A DNA stretch of 64,000 nt, taken from the NCBI GenBank assembly GCA_013816805.1, contig JACDDS010000016.1:1-64000 (forward strand). Reading direction: 5' to 3'. Of the stretch, positions 28,194 through 36,224 are shown one piece after another (position 1 is the first letter of the stretch; every line of letters begins with the position of its first letter). The notes beneath the pieces were generated by a model that was not told the origin of the DNA, did no database searches, and worked only from the letters and a program-made list of their open reading frames with translations. This DNA is from Chitinophagales bacterium (GTDB taxonomy: Bacteria; Bacteroidota; Bacteroidia; Chitinophagales; UBA10324). The position numbers and the translations under genes were made by a program.

Positions 28194-30299
28194 ATGAAAA
28201 AAGGAGTGCTGCAGATAAAAGCGATTCCTTTTGTAACCTATGGCAAGAATAAGGTTACGTATTATTATGACGGATCAAAAGATACATCCAACTTCTATAT
28301 GGATATCTTCTTCCCGGAAGTTTACAATGATCCAAGTACGTGTACAGGCTCATGCGGCACTGATCCCTTACAGGGTTCCGAATCTTTTTCGGATAGTGAT
28401 GATGAAATGGATGACAGTGAAGACTCAATAGTGCTCTACACCGATGATCAATCGGATGATGAGGATACCACCAGTCAGAGTGATTCTGAATTGGATGGTT
28501 TAAATGGCCAGGCCAATGGTGATGCTTTAACTGATGTCATTGTCTGCAAATATCCTGTGATGCTGTTTCTGCCCGGCGGAGGCTTCTCCTCCGCTTACCG
28601 CGATAGTGTAGCCGCTATAGCCGATTCACTGGCAGCAAGAGGATTTATTGTAGCCACTATAAATTATCGTACCGCTCCTCATGTGCAGTGTGACGATACG
28701 GCCAATAATTACGTGCTGCTTCGCGCGGTACAGGATGCACGTCTTGCCTTGCGCGCTCTTGTAGCCGTTGAAAAGGGAAAATATAGTCTAAACGCCTTGG
28801 GCTATAAACTAAAAATTCCTTTTCTTGATATGGATAATATTTTTATTGGCGGCTCCAGCGCCGGAAGTGTGACAGCTCTTACTACTGCCTATTATGACGA
28901 ATGCGATATTAATGATGCCTTAAGCCATGATAATTCTTTAAAAAAACGAAGCCTTGAGCAACAAAAAAACAGCCATCATGATATTATATGTGGAAATGCA
29001 ACCAAGACCATCTATTTCGACCTGGATCAGCAGCCTAACACCTTAGGCGATGATAGTGTGCATTTATACTTTACAGTATCTGCCAGCAACACCGCAGCCC
29101 CCATTGACAAGATACAGGCAGTGATGGAAATAAAGGGCGGCGTTCCTGATAATGGGTTTCAAATCGATTCCGTCGATGCTAACAATCCCAACACGCTTCC
29201 ACCGTATGTAGCCGATGATGGAACGGAAGATGATATTCCTATGATTGGCTTTCAGGGGGTAAATGACGCAACAGTTCCCTTTTTATCTAATGCAGAAACC
29301 ACGTTTGTGCTCGATGCAGGTGGCACCGGAATGTGCCCTCCGTACCTAAATGATAAACCCTACGATTTCTGCAGAGATAACGTTGTGGATAAGTGCCATG
29401 CTAATGGGCACCGCCATGTTTTTGGCAGCGGTTTTCTCTGGGGCTCGAAAAAGATTTATGATGCTTTGAAAGATGCCAGTGTAAAAACACAACTGTATGC
29501 TGTACCGGGCACAGGGCATAGCTTTGAAAAGAGCGGAGGCAATAAGTATCCCTTTATTTTCGCGCAATCTGCCATTTTTTGCGGAAACGCCTTATGCAAT
29601 AAAGGTGCTATTACGAGAGATTTCGACAGCGTGATGAATTATACGGTGAATGCGAGCAGTATTGCATTTGATAATGATTGTTTTGATCCTACTCGCATTA
29701 GCATTCACTTCAATCTAACGAATAACAATAAAGCAGCAGTTATAACCACTTTATCTGTAAAACCTCAAATTTTTCAAAATGGTGGGAATCAGAATTTAGT
29801 GGACAACCCCTCGGGATTTGTCGAAATCCCTTATACCGCTTCTGATTATTTACCTGTTGGGAATACCGGAGAATTTATTATTAATCAAATTGCTCTTACC
29901 CCAAACTCAACTATTTTTGGTACAATCAAGATTGTTTTAAGTATTAAAAGCATTAATGGCTTTGCCGATTCGGCTTTTATTGGCCCCTCTACGCATAAGC
30001 TCGATTCAGTAATAAGAAATAAAACCGGCACCGGATGCTTTAATACAAGGTTGGAACAAGCAAGCAATGATTTTTATTGTTATCTATATCCCAACCCATC
30101 CGGATCATCTTTTCAAATAGATGCAAGCGAAACTCCGATAGCATTTTTTGTATATGATCTTCAGGGAAGATTGGTAGAGCTTGGGGGTCAATATTTTCCC
30201 GGATATGCTATCGGGAAAAATTTACCCCGTGGAGCATATCTTATTAAAATTGCTTTTTCCAGAGGCAACACGCAGGTGCTTAAAGGTTTCAAAGAATAA
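28194..30299 (+). CDS. Alpha/beta hydrolase (carboxylesterase-like) with T9SS sorting domain
   Basis: A 701-residue open frame. The alpha/beta hydrolase core shows the oxyanion motif PGGGF (about 127-131), nucleophile elbow GGSSAGS with Ser222, acid GVNDAT (Asp358) and catalytic-type histidine GTGHSF (His442). An acidic low-complexity insert rich in Asp, Ser and Glu covers about residues 62-105, and a beta-rich insert lies between nucleophile and acid. The last 75 residues (LYPNPSGSSFQID onward) are a T9SS type A sorting domain. Its signal peptide is in the preceding frame across a TAA. If expressed intact it would be a secreted esterase or peptidase; the substrate is unknown. Confidence 0.8.
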   Translation: MKKGVLQIKAIPFVTYGKNKVTYYYDGSKDTSNFYMDIFFPEVYNDPSTCTGSCGTDPLQGSESFSDSDDEMDDSEDSIVLYTDDQSDDEDTTSQSDSELDGLNGQANGDALTDVIVCKYPVMLFLPGGGFSSAYRDSVAAIADSLAARGFIVATINYRTAPHVQCDDTANNYVLLRAVQDARLALRALVAVEKGKYSLNALGYKLKIPFLDMDNIFIGGSSAGSVTALTTAYYDECDINDALSHDNSLKKRSLEQQKNSHHDIICGNATKTIYFDLDQQPNTLGDDSVHLYFTVSASNTAAPIDKIQAVMEIKGGVPDNGFQIDSVDANNPNTLPPYVADDGTEDDIPMIGFQGVNDATVPFLSNAETTFVLDAGGTGMCPPYLNDKPYDFCRDNVVDKCHANGHRHVFGSGFLWGSKKIYDALKDASVKTQLYAVPGTGHSFEKSGGNKYPFIFAQSAIFCGNALCNKGAITRDFDSVMNYTVNASSIAFDNDCFDPTRISIHFNLTNNNKAAVITTLSVKPQIFQNGGNQNLVDNPSGFVEIPYTASDYLPVGNTGEFIINQIALTPNSTIFGTIKIVLSIKSINGFADSAFIGPSTHKLDSVIRNKTGTGCFNTRLEQASNDFYCYLYPNPSGSSFQIDASETPIAFFVYDLQGRLVELGGQYFPGYAIGKNLPRGAYLIKIAFSRGNTQVLKGFKE

Positions 30300-30349
30300 T
30301 CTGCCCTTTCCTTCATTCTCTCATTAATCTATTCTTAAAATCTTCAACA

Positions 30350-30543
30350 ATGAACTCTATCTTAATTAAGGAACCTGTCTTAGTAAGTATAACTATGATT
30401 TTTCTTGTATTCAGATTATTCTATCAGCCAATGCCCAATCGCCGGAAATTGTCTGGCAACATTCCTATGGCGGAAGCGATTATGATGCGGGAAATGCCAT
30501 TCAGTCTACAGCTGATGGCGGTTTTATTATTTGTGGTTTAACG
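30350..30543 (+). pseudogene. Frameshifted signal-peptide end of the T9SS propeller gene
   Basis: An ATG at 30350 starts a hydrophobic leader (MNSILIKEPVLVSITMIF) that after a T5 run (30399-30403) continues in a wrong frame and stops at 30541. The frame used by the downstream gene is open from 30370 and here encodes ILSANAQSPEIVWQHSYGG, that is, a signal-peptidase site followed by a first propeller blade. One extra T in the run would join leader and mature protein. This is the genuine 5' end of the following gene, broken by a one-base shift. Confidence 0.72.
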
Positions 30544-31992
30544 GTGTCAATAGATGGAGATGTAACTCTAAATAAAGGGTTCTCTGATGTATGGGTTTTA
30601 AAATTGGATGCCGCCGGTAACCTGCAGTGGCAAAAAACATACGGAGGCAGCCGTGATGAAAGTGCCGCGAGCGTTGAGCAAACTTTAGATGGGGGTTATA
30701 TAGTGGCCGCGGGAACGAACTCCTTTGATGGAGATGTAACCGGCTTTCATGGAGATTCATCGAACTATGCCAATGATGCGTGGATCTTGAAATTAAATGC
30801 AGATGGTAATTTAGAATGGCAAAAATGCGTGGGGGGCAGTCAAAATGATGGTACAACTTCTATAAGACAAAGCGATAATGGTGACTATATATTTACGGGT
30901 TCAACGTATTCGAGCGATGGAGATGTTACAATGAATCATGGCCTATCCGATGGATGGGTAGTTTGCTTAGACCAATCGGGAAGCCTCATATGGCAGAAAA
31001 CATTGGGCGGTAGCAATACGGAAACTTTTTACTCATTACAGCTTACATTGGATGGTGGAATTGCAGTAGCAGGATATACAGCTTCAAAAGACGGTGACAT
31101 AACGAAGCATCATAGCTTTTTCAATGGTCCGCTGGATTACTGGCTCGTAAAGCTCGACGCCAACGGCAATAAGCTATGGGACCGTTGTTACGGCGGCGCT
31201 AATAATGATTTTTGTTATTCCGTAAAGCAAACTACTGATAATGGTTTTGTCTTATGCGGCCACAGCTATTCGTTCAGCGGAGATATCAGCGCCACTAAAA
31301 AGCGCGGCGGTGCAGATTATTGGGTGGTAAAGACAGACAGCATGGGTAATATACAATGGCAAAAATCTCTCGGAGGTACCATTGATGACTTAGCTAAGGA
31401 TGTGGTTCAAACAAAAGATGAGGGATATGTAGTAATCGGTGATGCAACTTCTAATAATAAGGATGTTCCAGGCAATAAGGGGTCTTATGATTATTGGTTA
31501 TTAAAATTAAGTAAAAGAGGCAAATTAGAAGGCAGCGTAAATTTGGGCGGCAGCGGAGCCGATGTTCCGTTTTCTATGGTACAGACTGAAAACGGAGATT
31601 TTGTGATAGCCGGTCTAAGCAGCAGCAATGACGGTGATGTAAGCGGTAATCACGGAGGAAATGATGTTTGGGTGGTGAGGGTTACTGAAGGCGCAACGGA
31701 TAAGGAAAGCACGGAAGAAATTGCTGATGCTGCAAAAGCTTCTGAAAATTTATTCACGCCACTTAATACGGCTTCTTTATATCCCAATCCAACAGCCTCG
31801 ACATTTTATATTCAGGCAAATGAATCTCCACAAGCCGTTTTTGTATATGACTTACACGGCAAATTAATAGAAGCCGATAACGATTTTTCGCGTGAAAATG
31901 CAATCGGTGAAGATTTGCCCTCAGGTTTTTATTTAATTAAAGCATTCTTTGCGGATGGCCACATTCAAATAATGAAAGCTCTTAAAGAATAG
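30544..31992 (+). CDS. Repeat beta-propeller protein with T9SS sorting domain
   Basis: As called from a GTG start this is 482 residues, but the coding frame extends upstream (see the preceding entry). It carries about seven repeats of the form DVWVLKLDAAGNLQWQKTYGG followed by SVEQTLDGGYIVAAG, typical of secreted Bacteroidota propellers. The C-terminal 75 residues (LYPNPTASTFYIQ to MKALKE) are a T9SS type A domain closely similar to that of the hydrolase gene upstream. No enzymatic motif is visible. The two secreted genes are 50 bp apart and may be cotranscribed. Confidence 0.8.
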   Translation: MSIDGDVTLNKGFSDVWVLKLDAAGNLQWQKTYGGSRDESAASVEQTLDGGYIVAAGTNSFDGDVTGFHGDSSNYANDAWILKLNADGNLEWQKCVGGSQNDGTTSIRQSDNGDYIFTGSTYSSDGDVTMNHGLSDGWVVCLDQSGSLIWQKTLGGSNTETFYSLQLTLDGGIAVAGYTASKDGDITKHHSFFNGPLDYWLVKLDANGNKLWDRCYGGANNDFCYSVKQTTDNGFVLCGHSYSFSGDISATKKRGGADYWVVKTDSMGNIQWQKSLGGTIDDLAKDVVQTKDEGYVVIGDATSNNKDVPGNKGSYDYWLLKLSKRGKLEGSVNLGGSGADVPFSMVQTENGDFVIAGLSSSNDGDVSGNHGGNDVWVVRVTEGATDKESTEEIADAAKASENLFTPLNTASLYPNPTASTFYIQANESPQAVFVYDLHGKLIEADNDFSRENAIGEDLPSGFYLIKAFFADGHIQIMKALKE

Positions 31993-32090
31993 ATCTTCCT
32001 TTTCCTTTCTATAGATTCTCATTTTAAAAAATTCTCTAAATCTACAGCCATGAAATTATACTCAATAACCACAATCACCGAGGAGTTATA

Positions 32091-32240
32091 ATGAAGGATG
32101 CAATTTATTACCGCGTTCCCTTTGGCTTTATCGGAGATGTGGTGAATGAAGTTACAGTGAAAAAGAAAGTAGAAGGCATTTTTAATTTTAAAGAGAAAAG
32201 CTTACAGAATTATTTCAATCCGTACCAACTGCCAGGTTAA
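32091..32240 (+). pseudogene. C-terminal relic of an SRPBCC-family gene
   Basis: A 49-codon frame encoding KDAIYYRVPFGFIGDVVNE and VTVKKKVEGIFNF, closely matching the last third of the SRPBCC gene at 27260-27748 (KDAVHYRIPFGFIGDVVNE). The first two thirds are missing, so it cannot form the fold. A nearby Shine-Dalgarno-like AGGAG (32081) precedes the ATG. Its last bases overlap the stop of the converging DoxX gene. Confidence 0.75.
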
Positions 32241-32620
32241 TTACTGCGAGGTAATGGCTCTTTTTTTGCAAACCATGCAGCCCAGGCAATCAAAATAACC
32301 TGTAATGGCAAACGGATCAGTAAAAGTGTTTGTGAATATTGCGGAAATTCCCCTGAGGTGTACATATAGACATTGGCAGGGAGTACGGCAATAAGCAGCA
32401 ATATCAATCCTATTGCAGCGTATCGGCGAAATCTCTTTATCAATAAACCTGCACCCAATAAAATCTCAAATATCCCGCTTATATATACGCCCGCTAATGG
32501 AAACGGAACGTAAGGCGGAATAATTTTCAGGAAATTAGAAACATGAATAAAATGGTTGATACCTATTCCAATAAACAACACCGACAATAAATACAAGCTC
32601 AGATTCTTAAAAATTTTCAT
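32237..32620 (-). CDS. DoxX-like membrane protein
   Basis: A 127-residue protein with four predicted helices. It carries DoxX-family features: FIGIGINHFIHVSNFLKIIPPYVPFP, and YISGIFEILLGAGLLIKRFRRYAA. Family members are small quinone-linked or redox-related membrane proteins of mostly unknown function. It stands alone between convergent and divergent neighbours; uvrC starts 86 bp away on the other strand. Confidence 0.82.
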   Translation of the reverse strand: MKIFKNLSLYLLSVLFIGIGINHFIHVSNFLKIIPPYVPFPLAGVYISGIFEILLGAGLLIKRFRRYAAIGLILLLIAVLPANVYMYTSGEFPQYSQTLLLIRLPLQVILIAWAAWFAKKEPLPRSN

Positions 32621-32706
32621 GATAGATCTTTTGTACTTACGAAAAATAGGTACATATGGAGGTTGGCAAAACTCTCAAGTCAAAATGTTTTTCAGAACTT
32701 TGAACC

Positions 32707-34542
32707 ATGAATTCCGAGGAGTTTAAATCGCTTTATGTAAGCCTGCCTGATTATCCCGGGGTTTACCGCTTTATCGATGCGGATGGTAAGCTCCTATATG
32801 TTGGCAAGGCAAAAAATCTCAAGAAGCGCATTGCCTCCTACTTCATTAAGAACCACTCAAATTTCCGCACCCAGGTAATGGTACGTCATGCAAAGCGTAT
32901 TGAATATACAATTGTAGAAACGGAGCAGGATGCCTTTCATCTCGAAAACAGCTTTATAAAAAATTTTCAGCCCCGATATAATATCAATATGAAGGATGAT
33001 AAGTCGTATCCCTTCATCTGCATAAAGAATGAAAGTTTTCCGAGGATTTTTCTTACGCGGCGGCTGGAACGGGATGGCTCAGAATACTTTGGTCCCTATA
33101 CTTCGGTGGTAAAAGTTCGCGGCATCCTGGATTTTATTAAGAAGATGTACCCGTTACGAACCTGCAATCTCAATCTGATTCAGAAGAATATTGAAGCAGG
33201 AAAATTTAAGGTGTGCCTGGAATTTCACATTGGCAATTGCAAAGGGCCCTGCGAAGCAAGGGAGTCAAAAGAAGATTACGATAACCGGATTGCGCATATC
33301 CGGCAAATCTTAAAAGGGAATCTTTCCGAAGTGATCCAAAATTTAAAGATGCAAATGCAGCAATACGCAGAGGCTTATCGTTTTGAAGAAGCAAATTTAT
33401 TGAAGCAGAAATTAGATGCGATGGAAGCTTACCAGAGCCGCTCATTGGTAGTGCATCCGAAGATCACCAATGTAGATGTATTTTCATTTAAAGAGGATGA
33501 AAAGAATGCCTATGTGAATTGCATGCGTATTGTCAATGGATCGGTAATTCAAACACAGACAGTTGAGCTTGTAAAAAAGATCGAGGAAGAGAGTGAAGAT
33601 ATTTTACTGTACGCAGTTCATGAGTTGCGTCAGCAGCTTCAAAGCAATTCAAAAGAGATACTGGTTCCGTTTTTTATTCAATCGCCCGAAACCGACGTTA
33701 CCGTAACTGTTCCCGTAATAGGTGATAAAAAAAAGCTGATTGATCTTTCAGAAAGAAACCTGCAGTATTACCTGCTGGTGAAAGAGCGTGAACGATCTGA
33801 CTTTAAGAAAGAAACTCCCGCGCAACGAATTCTTTCCCAGTTAAAAAAAGATTTCCGGCTGACAGAAATACCTGTTCACATCGAATGTTTTGATAATTCG
33901 AATTTCCAGGGTTCTTTTCCGGTAGCATCCCTCGTAGTTTTTAAGAATGCGCATCCCGCTAAAAAAGAATACCGTCATTTCAATATCAAAACAGTGGAAG
34001 GGCCCAATGACTTTGCTTCCATGGAAGAGATTGTTTTCCGAAGGTATAAGCGCCTCCTGGATGAGCAGCAGCCTTTACCCCAACTGATAATGATCGATGG
34101 AGGAAAGGGCCAACTCAGTGCTGCCATGAACAGCCTTGAAAAATTGAACCTGGTGGGGCGAGTTGCCGTTGCAGGCATTGCCAAGCGACTGGAGGAAATT
34201 TATTTCCCCGGCGACTCTATTCCTCTTTACATCGATAAAAAATCACCGGCACTTCGGCTCATACAGCAGGTACGGAACGAGGCACACCGGTTTGCAATTA
34301 CGTTTCACAGAAATAAAAGAGACAAGAAAACTTTGCGTTCAGAGCTGTATGACATTAAAGGCGTTTCAGGGAAAACAGCAGAGAAATTATTGCGTCATTT
34401 TCATTCCGTAGAAAAGATTAAGGGTACGCCTGAAGAAGAATTAATAAAAGTTATAGGTAAATCAAAGGCGAGACTGATTATAGAATTTTTTAAACCATCT
34501 GTTTCCGTCACAAATGAAATAGTGCAGCCGTCTCAGGAATAA
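32707..34542 (+). CDS. uvrC: Excinuclease ABC subunit C (UvrC)
   Basis: A 611-residue nucleotide excision repair endonuclease. The N-terminal GIY-YIG nuclease is seen as YPGVYRFIDADGKLLYVGKA (about 18-37), a UVR motif for UvrB binding as FEEANLLKQKLDAM (about 226-239), the RNase H-like domain around IECFDNSNFQGS (about 394-405) and MIDGGKGQLSAA, and a helix-hairpin-helix end (DIKGVSGKTAEKLLRHF). It incises on both sides of the lesion with UvrAB. Length is typical. Confidence 0.96.
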   Translation: MNSEEFKSLYVSLPDYPGVYRFIDADGKLLYVGKAKNLKKRIASYFIKNHSNFRTQVMVRHAKRIEYTIVETEQDAFHLENSFIKNFQPRYNINMKDDKSYPFICIKNESFPRIFLTRRLERDGSEYFGPYTSVVKVRGILDFIKKMYPLRTCNLNLIQKNIEAGKFKVCLEFHIGNCKGPCEARESKEDYDNRIAHIRQILKGNLSEVIQNLKMQMQQYAEAYRFEEANLLKQKLDAMEAYQSRSLVVHPKITNVDVFSFKEDEKNAYVNCMRIVNGSVIQTQTVELVKKIEEESEDILLYAVHELRQQLQSNSKEILVPFFIQSPETDVTVTVPVIGDKKKLIDLSERNLQYYLLVKERERSDFKKETPAQRILSQLKKDFRLTEIPVHIECFDNSNFQGSFPVASLVVFKNAHPAKKEYRHFNIKTVEGPNDFASMEEIVFRRYKRLLDEQQPLPQLIMIDGGKGQLSAAMNSLEKLNLVGRVAVAGIAKRLEEIYFPGDSIPLYIDKKSPALRLIQQVRNEAHRFAITFHRNKRDKKTLRSELYDIKGVSGKTAEKLLRHFHSVEKIKGTPEEELIKVIGKSKARLIIEFFKPSVSVTNEIVQPSQE

Positions 34543-34675
34543 GTCTTCCCACCTGATTATTACTATCTGCCGAATCGTGAAATTCATCTCTCTTTGGGAT
34601 TCTAATCCTGACACCGGTACGGTATTTTTCGCAATAACTATTTTATAGTTTTAACGCGGAAAATTAACCTGCATC

Positions 34676-34990
34676 ATGCTTTTGTATAATGTTACTGTAA
34701 AAATTGATAAGGATATTGAAGAAGAGTGGCTGCAGTGGATAAAAGAAAAACACATTCCTGATATGATGCGAACAGGTCAATTTACAGAGGCGCGTCTATG
34801 CCATCTGCTTGATCAGCCGGAAGATGAAGAAAGTACTTATGTAATTCAATATCATTGTGAAAACAATGAAAAATTTAACCGTTACGTCAATGCTTTTTCT
34901 TCTACAATACGAGATGAGCATGCTAAACGCTATAAAGAAAAATTTGTCGCCTTCAGAACACTCATGGAAATCATTGAAATCATTAAATAG
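34676..34990 (+). CDS. DUF4286-family small protein
   Basis: A 104-residue soluble protein matching the DUF4286 pattern: LYNVTVKIDKDIEEEWLQWI, HIPDMMRTGQFTEARLC and YVIQYHCENNEKFNRYVNAF. The fold is probably a dimeric alpha/beta barrel-type (ferredoxin-like). No function is established. It lies 133 bp after uvrC and 34 bp before the trehalase gene. Confidence 0.78.
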   Translation: MLLYNVTVKIDKDIEEEWLQWIKEKHIPDMMRTGQFTEARLCHLLDQPEDEESTYVIQYHCENNEKFNRYVNAFSSTIRDEHAKRYKEKFVAFRTLMEIIEIIK

Positions 34991-35024
34991 CAAGACTATA
35001 TACTCCGGATTTTAATCCCTCACA

Positions 35025-36218
35025 ATGGTTAGAGAAGCAAATGATTCCATTAAAGCAAAAGATTACCAGAAGGTGCTTCATTATATTGATAAGTACTGGA
35101 CTAAAATAACTTGCTATCATCCGGAAGATAAATTCAAGCAGTTGGGTCTGCCCAATAAATTTATTTCACCTAATCACGGAATCTTTAAAAATGATCAGTT
35201 TTACTGGGATAGTTATTTTATCATCCTTGGTTTGGTTAAGTGCGGTAGGGCGGATCTTGCCAAGGACATGGTGGATAATTTTGTACATCTTCAGAAGCGG
35301 TTTCAAATTATTCCTATGCGTAACCGCTTTTATAATTTAGGAACTTCGCAGCCACCCTTTTTAACTTCCATGGCAAGAGAAGTATTCCAGGAAACCAATG
35401 ATCTGGCATGGATGAAACGAGTGATGAAAAGCGCTGAGATTGAATTGCAGGATTACTGGATGAATAAAAAACTGACAGAAATTCATATTGTATTTGAAGG
35501 TCTTTCCCGCTATTGCGATCATTACATCACTCATTTAGCCGCCGAACATGAATCCGGCTGGGACATGACTTCGAGATTCAAAAACCATTGTCTGGATTAT
35601 ATTCCCATCGATCTTAATTGCTGCTTGTATAAATATGAAACGGACCTTGCAGAATTTTATAAAAATACCGGAAACCGGAAAAAGTACAATCAGTACCTCA
35701 TCAATTCAGAAGCACGGCGTGAAAAGATGAATAAGTACATGTGGAATTTTAATAAAGGCTTTTTCTTCGATTACAATTACAAGTTCAAGCGTCAAAGTGC
35801 TTTTTATTCTGTTGCAGGATTTTATCCGTTATGGGCCAAGCTGGCAACCCATACGCAGGCAAAAAAGGTTTTGGATCACCTCGTTCGTTTTGAGTACAAA
35901 GGCGGCCTTGCCAATACCCAAAATAAAAATTTACTGAATGGATACCGCCAGCATGATTATCCCAACGGATGGCCCCATCAGCAGTGGATTGTGGTGAAAG
36001 GGCTTTATAATTATGGATTTAAGAACGACGCCCAACGAATAGCAAAGAAATTTCTGGATTTAAATAAAAGCATGTTTGAAAAAACCGGGGAACTCTGGGA
36101 AAAATACAATGTTGTAAAAGGTGCTGCAGCTACTTCCGAGAGGTATATTACACAGACCGGCTTTGGCTGGACCAATGCCCTCTTTATCCGGCTATTGGAT
36201 AAGTTCACTAAAAAATAG
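35025..36218 (+). CDS. Alpha,alpha-trehalase, GH37, cytoplasmic
   Basis: A 397-residue (alpha/alpha)6-barrel enzyme hydrolysing trehalose to two glucose. GH37 signatures are FKNDQFYWDSYF (about 54-65), IPMRNRFYNLGTSQPP, SGWDMTSRF with the likely general acid Asp180, DYPNGWPHQQW (about 311-321) and GELWEKYN with the likely base Glu359. It is shorter than TreA/TreF (about 550 residues), missing N-terminal sequence, and lacks a signal peptide. It ends 6 bp before the trehalose-phosphate synthase gene, so synthesis and breakdown appear to be coexpressed. Confidence 0.88.
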   Translation: MVREANDSIKAKDYQKVLHYIDKYWTKITCYHPEDKFKQLGLPNKFISPNHGIFKNDQFYWDSYFIILGLVKCGRADLAKDMVDNFVHLQKRFQIIPMRNRFYNLGTSQPPFLTSMAREVFQETNDLAWMKRVMKSAEIELQDYWMNKKLTEIHIVFEGLSRYCDHYITHLAAEHESGWDMTSRFKNHCLDYIPIDLNCCLYKYETDLAEFYKNTGNRKKYNQYLINSEARREKMNKYMWNFNKGFFFDYNYKFKRQSAFYSVAGFYPLWAKLATHTQAKKVLDHLVRFEYKGGLANTQNKNLLNGYRQHDYPNGWPHQQWIVVKGLYNYGFKNDAQRIAKKFLDLNKSMFEKTGELWEKYNVVKGAAATSERYITQTGFGWTNALFIRLLDKFTKK

Positions 36219-36224
36219 CCAAAC

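Noticed and set aside
30395-30425. Programmed ribosomal frameshifting in the T9SS propeller gene
   Set aside because: The T run is short, no stimulatory structure is seen, and a similar break at another T tract in the window makes sequence error or ordinary mutation more likely; kept as a finding without a claim of programming.
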